Origin: DATKCT01 sp035513055
GTDB lineage: Bacteria; Verrucomicrobiota; Verrucomicrobiia; Verrucomicrobiales; DEV007
Direction: 5' to 3'
Length of the DNA stretch: 64,000 nucleotides
Assembly: GCA_035513055.1 (NCBI GenBank)
Contig: DATKCT010000149.1
Location: 72,463 to 136,462 of the forward strand
The first letter of the stretch is position 1, and each line of letters opens with the position of its first letter. Under the pieces are notes generated by a model, which saw only the letters and a list, made by a program, of their open reading frames with translations, had not been told where the DNA came from and ran no database searches. A program made the position numbers and the translations under genes. Positions 36,788-44,684 of this stretch are shown one piece after another.

Positions 36788-38133
36788 GCTTCCTCGGTTT
36801 TGGCAAGCACCCCGTCCTCGCCTTCGGTCCGGGCGATGATGACGGCCCCACAGGAATCGCTGAAGACGTTGACGGCGGTGCGGAACATATCCAGGGGACG
36901 GTCCACGGCGAACAGCAGGGCTACCGCCGGGGCTACAGCGGCCGGCGGTATGACCGGGACGTTGCCCAGAATGATGAGGATGGCCACGAGACTGGCCGAA
37001 GGAATGCCCGCCACTCCAATGCTGGTGAGCAACGCCAGGGTCACCACGACAAACTGTTGGGAGAACGGAAGATCGACGCCGAGGACTTGGGCGATGAAGA
37101 TCACCGCAACACACTCATAAAGGGCTGTGCCGTCCATATTCACCGTGGCCCCGAGGGGAACAACGAAGGAGGAAACCCGGTTGGAAACGCCCGCATCCCG
37201 AACCCCGCGAAGGGTGACGGGCAGGGTCGCCGCGGATGAGGCCGTGGAAAAAGCGGTGAGCATGGCCGTGCGCATGGCCGCGAAATGACGCCAAGGGTTG
37301 ACCCCGCCAATGAGGCGAAGCAGCAAGGGCAGGACGACCAACAGATGGAAAGACAGGGCGAATGCGACCGTGAGAAAGTAAACCAGCAGTGTGCCGAACA
37401 AGCGACGCAATCCAACTTCGGCGACCTGGGGAAGCACAAGCGCGAACACACCGAGGGGAGCAAAGAGCATGATCCAGCGGGTGATAAGGATCATGACTTC
37501 ACTGACAGCTTGGAAGAAGGTCAGCAAGGTGTCTTGCAATGAACCGGCGAGCCGGGTCATAGCCAGGCCGAAGAGAATCGAGAAGAAGATCAGCCCCAGC
37601 ATTTGGCTGTTGTCAGATGCGTTGGCGACGATGTTCGTGGGAATCATCCGCCGAAAGACGTCCATCGCGTCTCCCGCGTCCCTTGCTTCGGCGGAAGCCA
37701 GATCGGTTTGCCGTTCAGGATCCGCTCCGGCCGCGAGTTTGGCGCCCTCGGCTTCGATCAAGTCCGCAATGGAGTCGCTAGGCGCGCCGTCCTCGAGACC
37801 AGGCTTCAAGGTGTTGACCAGGAGCAGTCCGGTCAGGATTGCCAAAACACTGCTGCAGGTGAAATAGACGACGGTTTTCAGGCCGAGCCGGCCAAATCCC
37901 TCTACCCGGCCAAGGCCAGCTACTCCCGTAACGATCGACGCCGTAATGAGAGGCACGATCACCATCTTCAAGGCGTTGAGGAACAGATCGCCAATGAAGC
38001 CGCAGGTTTGGATCAGGCCCGCGATCCAGCCGGGCATTTCCGCCGCGGGGTCCGCGGGAAGAGCCATATTCAAGGCCGTGCCAAGAAGGACCGCGGCCAA
38101 GAGACCGGTGAGGATTTGCCAATGCGCCTTCAC
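36784..38133 (-). CDS. dicarboxylate/amino acid:cation symporter (DAACS family)
   Basis: 449 residues with about eight membrane helices and two re-entrant loops. Family motifs: the Ser-rich hairpin TAFSTASSAATLP, NMDGTALYE, the second re-entrant loop SIGVAGIPSASLV, and DRPLDMFRTAVNVFSDSCGA. It couples Na+ or H+ to uptake of glutamate, aspartate or C4-dicarboxylates. A hydrophilic Ala/Asp/Glu-rich insert (about residues 115-155) between early helices is longer than usual. A MITE-like element begins about 12 bp upstream of its start, within its promoter region. Confidence 0.93.
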   Translation of the reverse strand: MKAHWQILTGLLAAVLLGTALNMALPADPAAEMPGWIAGLIQTCGFIGDLFLNALKMVIVPLITASIVTGVAGLGRVEGFGRLGLKTVVYFTCSSVLAILTGLLLVNTLKPGLEDGAPSDSIADLIEAEGAKLAAGADPERQTDLASAEARDAGDAMDVFRRMIPTNIVANASDNSQMLGLIFFSILFGLAMTRLAGSLQDTLLTFFQAVSEVMILITRWIMLFAPLGVFALVLPQVAEVGLRRLFGTLLVYFLTVAFALSFHLLVVLPLLLRLIGGVNPWRHFAAMRTAMLTAFSTASSAATLPVTLRGVRDAGVSNRVSSFVVPLGATVNMDGTALYECVAVIFIAQVLGVDLPFSQQFVVVTLALLTSIGVAGIPSASLVAILIILGNVPVIPPAAVAPAVALLFAVDRPLDMFRTAVNVFSDSCGAVIIARTEGEDGVLAKTEEA

Positions 38134-38667
38134 TGCAAGACGAGCCTAGCCCGCATTTCTCATAACGTTTCGTCGCGAGGCGCTGCGAATTGTTTACTGC
38201 CAGACGAGCGAAGCGAGACAGCCAGCCCCCTGGTCTGCCCGAAGGGCGGAGCGCAGCGACGCCAACGCCGCGCGCAGCCGAGGGCGCCAAGCTGGGTGAG
38301 TACACCCTGTTCAAGCCCGAGGCAAGCGGAACGAATGCAGGATGGGGTGCAGCGCGCCACAGCAGAAAGGGTATGAGAAATGTGGGCTAGGTTCGTGTTT
38401 GCAAAATACGTAGACAAAACAGGCGTTGTGATTCTTAGAAAACTTGCTCGCAGCAATCGATGTTTTTTTAGAATCGCGGCCCCTCTTTTCCCATTTCTGC
38501 GCTCCTCGGTCGCTGAACTCCCTCAACTCCCTCCTCGCGCCTTGAGCTGGAAAGAGATTGCTCGCGAGTCTTGCCCACCTGTTTCGCAAACGCCACACTA
38601 GCCGCCTGGAAAGCTGCGGAAAGGGAAAACGTTGCGCCCCGAGACAAGCGGTGCAGGTTCCGGCCTC
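38134..38667. other. intergenic region between symporter and gltX
   Basis: 534 bp between two divergent genes. The symporter-proximal half is occupied by a repeat element (38145-38391). The rest, about 38392-38667, is lower in GC near 38400-38480 and probably contains the gltX promoter. No protein-like frame or RNA gene is seen. Confidence 0.5.
38145..38391. mobile_element. MITE-like element, copy A, with terminal inverted repeats
   Basis: The ends form an inverted repeat of 20 bases with one mismatch: CCTAGCCCGCATTTCTCATA at 38145-38164 and its near-perfect complement at 38372-38391. The interior starts CGTTTCGTCGCGAGGCG and contains two further blocks (around 38204-38225 and 38270-38365) shared with other copies. 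It has no coding capacity, so it would need a transposase in trans. Related copies are at 49563-49730 (opposite orientation) and 59417-59583. Confidence 0.75.
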
Positions 38668-40002
38668 ATGAGCGGTGAAGTGCGGACCCGGTTTGCGCCT
38701 TCCCCCACGGGCTATCTGCACGTGGGCGGAGCCCGCACGGCCTTGTTCAATTGGCTCTACGCCCGGCGGACCGGCGGACGTCTCATCCTCCGCATCGAGG
38801 ATACCGATGTTGCGCGCAACGCCGAAGGCGGTCTGGACGCGATCCTCGGCGGCTTGCGCTGGCTGGGTCTGAATTGGGATGAAGGCCCCGAAGCCGGGGG
38901 CGACCGGGGTCCTTACTTCCAAAGCCAGCGGCGAGAAATCTACGACGCGCATCTGCGCCGGCTCGAGGAGAAGGGCGCGACCTATGAAGAGCCCGGCGGC
39001 GCGGTGCGCTTTCGGGCTTCCGGCCGCAAGGTCGTGGTGGAGGACTTGGTCTGTGGCCGCGTCGAGTTCCAACGCGACGAGCCGGACATGACCCTGCGCC
39101 GCCCTAACGGATCCTACATTTTTCACTTCGTCAACGTGGTGGACGATCTCGAAATGGGGGTGACTCACGTGATCCGCGGAGAGGATCACCTGTCCAACAC
39201 GCCGAAGCACATCGAACTGTTCGAGGCGTTGGGGGCGCGGCCCCCAGTCTATGCCCACATCCCTCTGCTCCTCAACCCAGACGGCTCCAAAATGAGCAAG
39301 CGCGACCAGGGAGCGTCGCTGGGAGACTACATCGAACGGGGATTTCTTCCGGCAGCGGTGGCGAACTATTTGGCCTTGCTGGGCTGGTCGTCGAAAGACG
39401 ACCGGGAACGCTTTAGCTTGGAGGAACTGACGGAACGCTTCGATTTCAACGGCGTTCAACACGCCAACGCGAGCTTCGACTTCCGAAAATGCGTATGGCT
39501 GAACGGTCAATACTTGATGGATGTTCCGGCGGAGGACCTTTACGCAGCGAGCCGGCCTTTCCTAGAACGGGAAGGGTTACTGACTTCGTTGGAGGACGAA
39601 GAGCTGGCGCGTGGAGCCGTTGTTTTGGTGCAAAAGAGGGTTTCCTTGCTCTCCGAAGTCCCCGCCGCGGTTCGGTTCTTCTTCAGTGAGCGCTGCGATT
39701 ACGACTTGGAGGCCTTGGGGAAGTTAAGCGCAGACGCGGACGCGAGCGCGAAGCTGGCCGCTTTGCAGGAGGCGTTTGCGAACTGCGACGGCTGGGACGA
39801 AGCGAGCCTTCGGGCAGCGCTGGCTGCGGCGGGAAACGCGGTGGCGACCGCTCAAGGCAAAATGATGTTTCCTCTTCGACTGGCGGTCACGGGCAGCGCC
39901 GCCGGTCCCGATCTGACGGCATCGCTGCTGCTGCTTGGGAAGCAAAAGGTCCTGCATCGCCTCGAGGAAACAATGGAACGAGTGGCGAGGCCTGCTCCTT
40001 GA
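38668..40002 (+). CDS. gltX: glutamyl-tRNA synthetase
   Basis: 444 residues from ATG 38668 (MSGEVRTRFAPSPTG). The HIGH motif is HVGG at 18-21 and the KMSKR motif lies at 208-212 (SKMSKRDQG). It is slightly short for GluRS: the Cys-rich zinc region of some homologues is absent, its place taken by DAHLRRLEEKGATYEEPGG. It charges tRNA-Glu in the cytoplasm. Whether it discriminates tRNA-Gln is not visible here. Confidence 0.95.
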   Translation: MSGEVRTRFAPSPTGYLHVGGARTALFNWLYARRTGGRLILRIEDTDVARNAEGGLDAILGGLRWLGLNWDEGPEAGGDRGPYFQSQRREIYDAHLRRLEEKGATYEEPGGAVRFRASGRKVVVEDLVCGRVEFQRDEPDMTLRRPNGSYIFHFVNVVDDLEMGVTHVIRGEDHLSNTPKHIELFEALGARPPVYAHIPLLLNPDGSKMSKRDQGASLGDYIERGFLPAAVANYLALLGWSSKDDRERFSLEELTERFDFNGVQHANASFDFRKCVWLNGQYLMDVPAEDLYAASRPFLEREGLLTSLEDEELARGAVVLVQKRVSLLSEVPAAVRFFFSERCDYDLEALGKLSADADASAKLAALQEAFANCDGWDEASLRAALAAAGNAVATAQGKMMFPLRLAVTGSAAGPDLTASLLLLGKQKVLHRLEETMERVARPAP

Positions 40003-40032
40003 AGCGGGTTTACCCAGCCAGCTCCACGCCCT

Positions 40033-40080
40033 CGTTTAAGGTGTCAGACACTTTATCGTTTAAGGTGTCAGACACTTTAT
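40033..40080. repeat. two tandem copies of a 24 bp palindrome-bearing repeat
   Basis: CGTTTAAGGTGTCAGACACTTTAT occurs twice without a spacer (40033-40056 and 40057-40080); written here as units of CGTTTAAG, GTGTCAGACAC and TTTAT. Each unit contains the palindrome GTGTC-A-GACAC. It lies 31 bp downstream of gltX. A third palindrome of the same core, with T in the centre, is at 11239-11249. It may be REP-like or a protein-binding site. Confidence 0.8.
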
Positions 40081-40273
40081 AATAAAGTTGCGCCGGGATC
40101 CGGCTGAATCCCGGAGGGAAGCGCTTTCCCGCGGAGTTTCGTAGGGACTTCCGTAGCGGGGGTACGTCAGTTCGGGACAGCCGCTCCCCTCTTGTGGATT
40201 CCTTGACAGTCGCGGCGCCGCGGCGTTGGTGCCTCTCTGCGACCGCCCAATCCCCAACCGGCCCCAGCATGGA

Positions 40274-41143
40274 ATGAGCACTGATCCGTCCGCAGTTCCC
40301 TCGGCAGACAGACCGAAATCGCGGATTCAATCGCCGCCCGAACCTCACCCGGAGCCGGAGCCGACCGTTGCCGAAGTGGTCAGGTCGGAGCACAATCTCG
40401 AAGCCGAGGACACTCGCTCTTTTCTCGCCGGTCCAAGGTCGCGAGCCAGAGATTTCCTCACGGTGGCCTACGCCATCGCTGATTTCATCCGGGCCTACCG
40501 CACTCTCCATTTCGTGGGACCGTGCGTAACCGTGTTCGGTTCGGCGCGGATCAACGAAGGCCATCCGCATTACCAACTCGGCCGCGACGTGGGGAGAATG
40601 GTCGCGGGCTTGGGATTCACGGTCATGACCGGGGGGGGCCCGGGTTTGATGGAGGCAGCGAATCGCGGGGCCCGGGAAGCGGGCGGCCGGTCGGTCGGAT
40701 GCAACATCCGCTTGCCCGCAGAACAGAATCCCAACGCCTATCTCGACCGTTCAGTGACGTTGCGCTACTTCTTCGTGCGCAAGGTCATTTTGGTGAAGTA
40801 TTCGTACGCTTTCGTCGTGCTGCCGGGCGGTCTCGGCACCTTGGATGAGCTTTTCGAATCCCTTACTCTAATTCAGACCGGCAAGATCTTGGATTTTCCC
40901 GTCATTCTCATGGGCACCAGCTTCTGGGAACCGGCACTGGGCATGCTGCGCCGGATGCGGGACGCGGGCACGATTTCCCCATCCGATCTGAACTTGGTGA
41001 CCGTGACCGATTCGCTGGTCCGGGCCGAAGCCGAGCTGCGGGAGCGGGCCATTCGCCAGTTCGGCCTGCGGCGGGCCCGGCATCCGGCGCAGCGGCCTTC
41101 ATGGATTCTGCGTGAATCGGGATTGAACAGGCAGCCGGACTGA
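40274..41143 (+). CDS. LOG-family nucleotide hydrolase (TIGR00730 type)
   Basis: 289 residues from ATG 40274. Motifs GGGPGLMEAANRG at 120-132 and PGGLGTLDE at 184-192 are the LOG signature for nucleoside 5'-monophosphate phosphoribohydrolase. An extra N-terminal region of about 75 residues, proline- and acid-rich then amphipathic, precedes the core, as in longer bacterial members. Activity on AMP-type nucleotides or cytokinin precursors is inferred from the family. Confidence 0.9.
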   Translation: MSTDPSAVPSADRPKSRIQSPPEPHPEPEPTVAEVVRSEHNLEAEDTRSFLAGPRSRARDFLTVAYAIADFIRAYRTLHFVGPCVTVFGSARINEGHPHYQLGRDVGRMVAGLGFTVMTGGGPGLMEAANRGAREAGGRSVGCNIRLPAEQNPNAYLDRSVTLRYFFVRKVILVKYSYAFVVLPGGLGTLDELFESLTLIQTGKILDFPVILMGTSFWEPALGMLRRMRDAGTISPSDLNLVTVTDSLVRAEAELRERAIRQFGLRRARHPAQRPSWILRESGLNRQPD

Positions 41144-41312
41144 CCTCCTCGCTCAGTAGGACTACGTTCCGGTGGAGTGCGGACCAGGTACACCCCGCGC
41201 GTGCCCCCGGGTCCACTTAAGGGCCTATACAGGAGGGAGTTCCGTCCCTGGCCGCCCGCGACCGCAATGCATTCTCGCCTCGCGCTATCTGGGCCCGGCA
41301 CACGCGGCTCGC

Positions 41313-42020
41313 TCAGTTCCGGCCAGTGAAACTGAGCAGGACTTGCAGCACGTACCAGAACAAAAGGGCAACGCTGGCGAACAATCCCAGAGAAGCAGCC
41401 ACATGCTGGTCGGGCCGATAATGGTGAAGAATGTTCGAGGTCGTGTAGAGGATGGAAATGGAAGCTAGCACAATCATAGCGCCCGAGAAGATGAGTCCCA
41501 AGTTGAACCCGATCAGAATGCTGGCGACGATGAGACCCAGGGCGACGAAGAATCCAATGACGAGTACCCCGCGCAAGAAGGAGAAATCTTTCTTGGTGGT
41601 GAAGACCACCGCGGTCAGACCCGCAACGAGCAGGGCGGTGATCCAAGCGGCTTGGGAAATTACCTCCCCACCGGCGATCCGTGAGGCGAGGAAGAGCAAA
41701 GGCAGCATAATGATCGCCTCTGCAACGACGAAGAGCCCGAGGCCGAGATACTGCAGTTGCGGCGACGTGTCCGAGCGGGCCCAGCGGTCGGCGATCCAAC
41801 CCACGACCATAAAGGCTCCGAGGACGAGCAACCAGGACTTGCCCGAGACCATGGTGATCGCGAAGCTCTGCATCGCGGGCATGCCGAGGAAAATGTACTC
41901 GAGCAGGGCGAATACGCCGATGGCCGCGGCGAGATGCCCGTAGGTGCGGCGAATGAAAGTCGCGCGCACGTCCGGACTGGCTTCAGCGACGGCGACGGGA
42001 GCGTAGGAGGCGGTATTCAT
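41313..42020 (-). CDS. Bax inhibitor-1/YccA family membrane protein
   Basis: 235 residues from ATG 42020 (an upstream in-frame Met is possible). Seven hydrophobic segments are visible with the usual compact loop lengths. The N-terminal FIRRTYGHLAAAIGVFALLEY and the later LYTTSNILHHY fit the family. It is a multi-pass inner-membrane protein; homologues modulate FtsH-type proteolysis or Ca2+ leak. It stands alone, divergent from the LamG gene. Confidence 0.9.
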   Translation of the reverse strand: MNTASYAPVAVAEASPDVRATFIRRTYGHLAAAIGVFALLEYIFLGMPAMQSFAITMVSGKSWLLVLGAFMVVGWIADRWARSDTSPQLQYLGLGLFVVAEAIIMLPLLFLASRIAGGEVISQAAWITALLVAGLTAVVFTTKKDFSFLRGVLVIGFFVALGLIVASILIGFNLGLIFSGAMIVLASISILYTTSNILHHYRPDQHVAASLGLFASVALLFWYVLQVLLSFTGRN

Positions 42021-42219
42021 AAGGATGGCTTGGCGAAAGTTCGGGAGCATGGCACGAAGGACGGGTGCTTTCAAGGGCGCCTTGCGGATTCTTTTGGTGA
42101 TATAGGCAGTGCCGCCGGCAGCAGTCCGGCAATCCCGCCTTGCCGAATGGCGCCAAAAGGGGAAAAGTCCGGAATTGCGAGGGGCCCCCAAGGGTCCCCA
42201 CAGCAATCGTACGCTCAGG

Positions 42220-43110
42220 ATGGTCACACAACATTTTCTGACGAAAGGCTTTGTCGTTCTGGCTGGCGCCTGGGTGGCGGCGGACGGGCTGCTGGCGGAA
42301 GATCCGAAGGTGATGAGAGAAGCGCTGCGCGTCTCCTTGACCTTTCACGCCGGTTTCGACGGCGATACGGACGCGGCCGTGGCGCGCGGCGATGCCCGGT
42401 TGTTCACTGCGGCGGCGGCGGCCACGGTCAAAGAATCCCGGCCCGGCCTGCACACGGGCGAAAAGACGCGCCTGGCCAAAGGAGCGGGGAAATACGGCGA
42501 CGCCCTGGAGTTCACCGCCCGGGAGGCGCCCTTCCTGTTTTACCGGGCCGAGAAGAATGTAGTCTATCGCAAGGAAGACTGGAGTGGAACGGCGTCGTTC
42601 TGGCTACGGCTCGATCCGGAAGAGGATCTGGAACCTGGCTACTGCGACCCCATTCAGATCACCACGCGGGCGTGGAATGATGCGGCATTCTTTGTGGATT
42701 TCGACCAAGCCGGAGACCCTCGCGACTTCCGGCTCGGCGCCTTTCCCGATCTCAGCGTGTGGAATCCGGAGAACGCCGAAGTTCCAGAAGAAAAGCGACC
42801 CCTTCTCAAAGTGCGCAATCCGCCATTCGGACGGGACCGGTGGACCCACGTGGCCTTCACTTGGGAGGACTTCAACAAAGGGAACCGCGAAGGAAGGGCG
42901 ACTTTCTACCTGGACGGCAAGAACCAGGGCCAGATCACGGGCTGGGAACAAACCTTTCGCTGGCGAGAGGAAGAGGAGGTCCGGCTTTATGCCGGTCTCT
43001 ACTACATCGGGCTCTTCGACGAACTTTCCTGTTTCGACCGGGCGCTCACGGAAGAGGAGATCTCCTTTTTGCACGGGCTCGAAGGAGGCATCGCCGCACT
43101 AAGCAAATAG
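42220..43110 (+). CDS. secreted LamG/concanavalin-like protein
   Basis: 296 residues from ATG 42220. The signal peptide KGFVVLAGAWVAADGLLAED precedes a single LamG-like beta-sandwich (LTFHAGFDGDTDAAVARGDA, KYGDALEFTAREAPFLFY, SGTASFWLRLDPEED, DRWTHVAFTWEDF, IGLFDELSCFDRALTEEEI). The ending shows the standard LamG-family closing strand. It is probably periplasmic or surface-exposed and binds carbohydrate. It is followed by an FG-GAP gene in the same direction. Confidence 0.8.
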   Translation: MVTQHFLTKGFVVLAGAWVAADGLLAEDPKVMREALRVSLTFHAGFDGDTDAAVARGDARLFTAAAAATVKESRPGLHTGEKTRLAKGAGKYGDALEFTAREAPFLFYRAEKNVVYRKEDWSGTASFWLRLDPEEDLEPGYCDPIQITTRAWNDAAFFVDFDQAGDPRDFRLGAFPDLSVWNPENAEVPEEKRPLLKVRNPPFGRDRWTHVAFTWEDFNKGNREGRATFYLDGKNQGQITGWEQTFRWREEEEVRLYAGLYYIGLFDELSCFDRALTEEEISFLHGLEGGIAALSK

Positions 43111-43284
43111 AGAGTTTCCTAACTCGTCGAGCCGGACCGCACCGGCCTCGCTGCAGCAAGCTTGGTGGGAACACCGCGACGCCCGGCAAGAAAGGGAGCC
43201 GACGGGGAACCCGGCAGTGGACCCTGGTTGACCGGCCTCCGGATAGGCTTATTGTTTTCCACGAACCGAAACCTTTCCCGTCCT

Positions 43285-44484
43285 ATGAAAACGATGAAAA
43301 CGTCTGCCGTCCTTTGCTCAACCTTGGTCCTCGGCGTGGCCTTGGCCAGCACGGCGGAGTTCGAAAAGCCCGTCCGCTTGGAAGCCGGCGGCTCCGTCAT
43401 CCGGGTCGAGAGCCCCGGATACGCGGCGCCTTGCTGGGCCGACTTGGATGGCGATGGCAACCCGGATTTGCTGGTCGGACAGTTTACGGACGGGAAAATC
43501 CACGTCTTCCGGGGCATGCCCGGCGGCAAGCTGGCCTCCGGCGAATGGCTGCGGGCCGACCGGGAGGTCGCCAAGGTCCCCGGAGTTTGGTGATGCACCA
43601 GCTCGACTCCACAGTTAGTGGACCTCGACGGCGACGGACAGCGCGACATTCTCTCCGGTTCGTATTCCAGAATGGAGCGAGCCATGGCCGGCTTGTTCCA
43701 GGTTTTGTGGGGCAAGGCCGATGGTTCCTTCAAGAAGGCCGCGGTCCTCGAAGGCACGGACGGCGAACCGCTGGTCATCCCCATTTCGGGAGAGGATCAG
43801 CAGACTGAGAACATCTGTACTCGGCCCACTGCCATCGACTGGGATGGCGACGGGGATCTCGATATCGTCACCGGGAATTTCGCGGGCACTTTCTACCTGT
43901 TTACCGGCGACGGAAACGGCAAGTTTCAGCCCAAACCGGAAATCGTGCCGGGAGAGGGCGGTCCCTTGCGGATCGTGGGCGCCCACAGCGACCCCTTCGT
44001 CGTCGACTGGGACGGAGACGGGGATTTCGACCTCCTGAGCGGCTCTTCCAGCGGCGGCGTCCAGTGGGCCGAGAACCAAGCTGGCCCCGGCAAGCCCCCG
44101 GTCTGGAGATCGTTTGTTTCGCTCATTGCCGCTCCGGCCGCGCCCGCTTACGGGCAACCCGTCGACGAAAAGGATCTCCAGGGTCCGGCTGGATCGACGA
44201 GGGTTTGGTCCAGCGATGTCGACGGCGACGGCAAGCTCGACATCCTGGCCGGGGACAGCGTGACGCTCGTCTCGCCTATTCCGGGGTTGGAAGAAAAGGA
44301 ATTCGCCAAGAAGTTCGAGGCCTGGAACAAGGCCGTCCAAAAGGCCTCCGAAGAACTCAATTCCTCCTCTGATCCGGAAACGCGAGAGGCGGCGATGGAG
44401 AAGGTCAACACGCTCTACAAGCAGCGCAGCGAGTTCATGAAGGAAGATCGAACCGGGTTTGTGTGGCTTTACCGGCAGAAATAG
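43285..44484 (+). CDS. FG-GAP repeat protein with in-frame UGA (candidate selenoprotein)
   Basis: One frame runs from ATG 43285 to 44484 with a single UGA at 43591-43593, codon 103; total 399 residues if read through. The signal peptide (MKTSAVLCSTLVLGVALAS) is followed by FG-GAP repeats with Ca2+-type loops: ADLDGDGNPDLLVG, then VDLDGDGQRDILSG, DWDGDGDLDIVTG and DWDGDGDFDLLSG, then DVDGDGKLDILAG. The UGA sits in GVW-UGA-CTSSTPQLV. The codons right after it complete the second repeat, so translation must cross it, and the next in-frame start (GTG 43618) would cut that repeat. A hairpin fitting SECIS follows. Reading UGA as Sec gives a Sec-Cys pair in the periplasm. The rival reading is a nonsense mutation. 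Confidence 0.7.
43591..43628 (+). promoter_or_regulatory. candidate SECIS hairpin after in-frame UGA
   Basis: The UGA (43591-43593) is followed by a hairpin: TCGA 43603-43606 pairs with TCGA 43625-43628, and TCCAC 43608-43612 pairs with GTGGA 43618-43622, with a 1x2 internal loop between. The apical loop is AGTTA at 43613-43617, with G in the second position. The loop starts 19 nt after the UGA. This meets the published bacterial SECIS consensus (G in the first two loop positions, loop roughly 16-37 nt from the UGA). It resembles fdhF-type elements in layout, not in sequence. Confidence 0.6.
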
Positions 44485-44684
44485 GCGCGGGTCGCCTTTG
44501 TCGCCGGCGGCAACGAACAGGAGAGCCGAAACTGCTCCCGTATCATCAGGTCTAAGATGCCAGCGGTCCCGTCGCCGGCCCGATCGTGAGGGCGGCTTCG
44601 TCCCTTTTTCGACTCACGTCCGCCCCACGGGACTTGGTGTGCTGCGATGGGCGATGGGGACGAGGCGTGGCGGCGGCGGCTTAC

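Noticed and set aside
36785..38133. Additional short frames across the symporter gene on the plus strand
   Set aside because: Antisense shadows of a clear DAACS transporter with conserved motifs on the minus strand.
43591..43593. Global reassignment of UGA to Trp or Gly
   Set aside because: Many other genes here terminate in UGA, often overlapping the next ATG, so UGA is a normal stop in this genome.
43285..43593. Treating the FG-GAP gene as two separate genes
   Set aside because: The codons between the UGA and the next in-frame start complete the second FG-GAP repeat, so the second part cannot start on its own without breaking a repeat.
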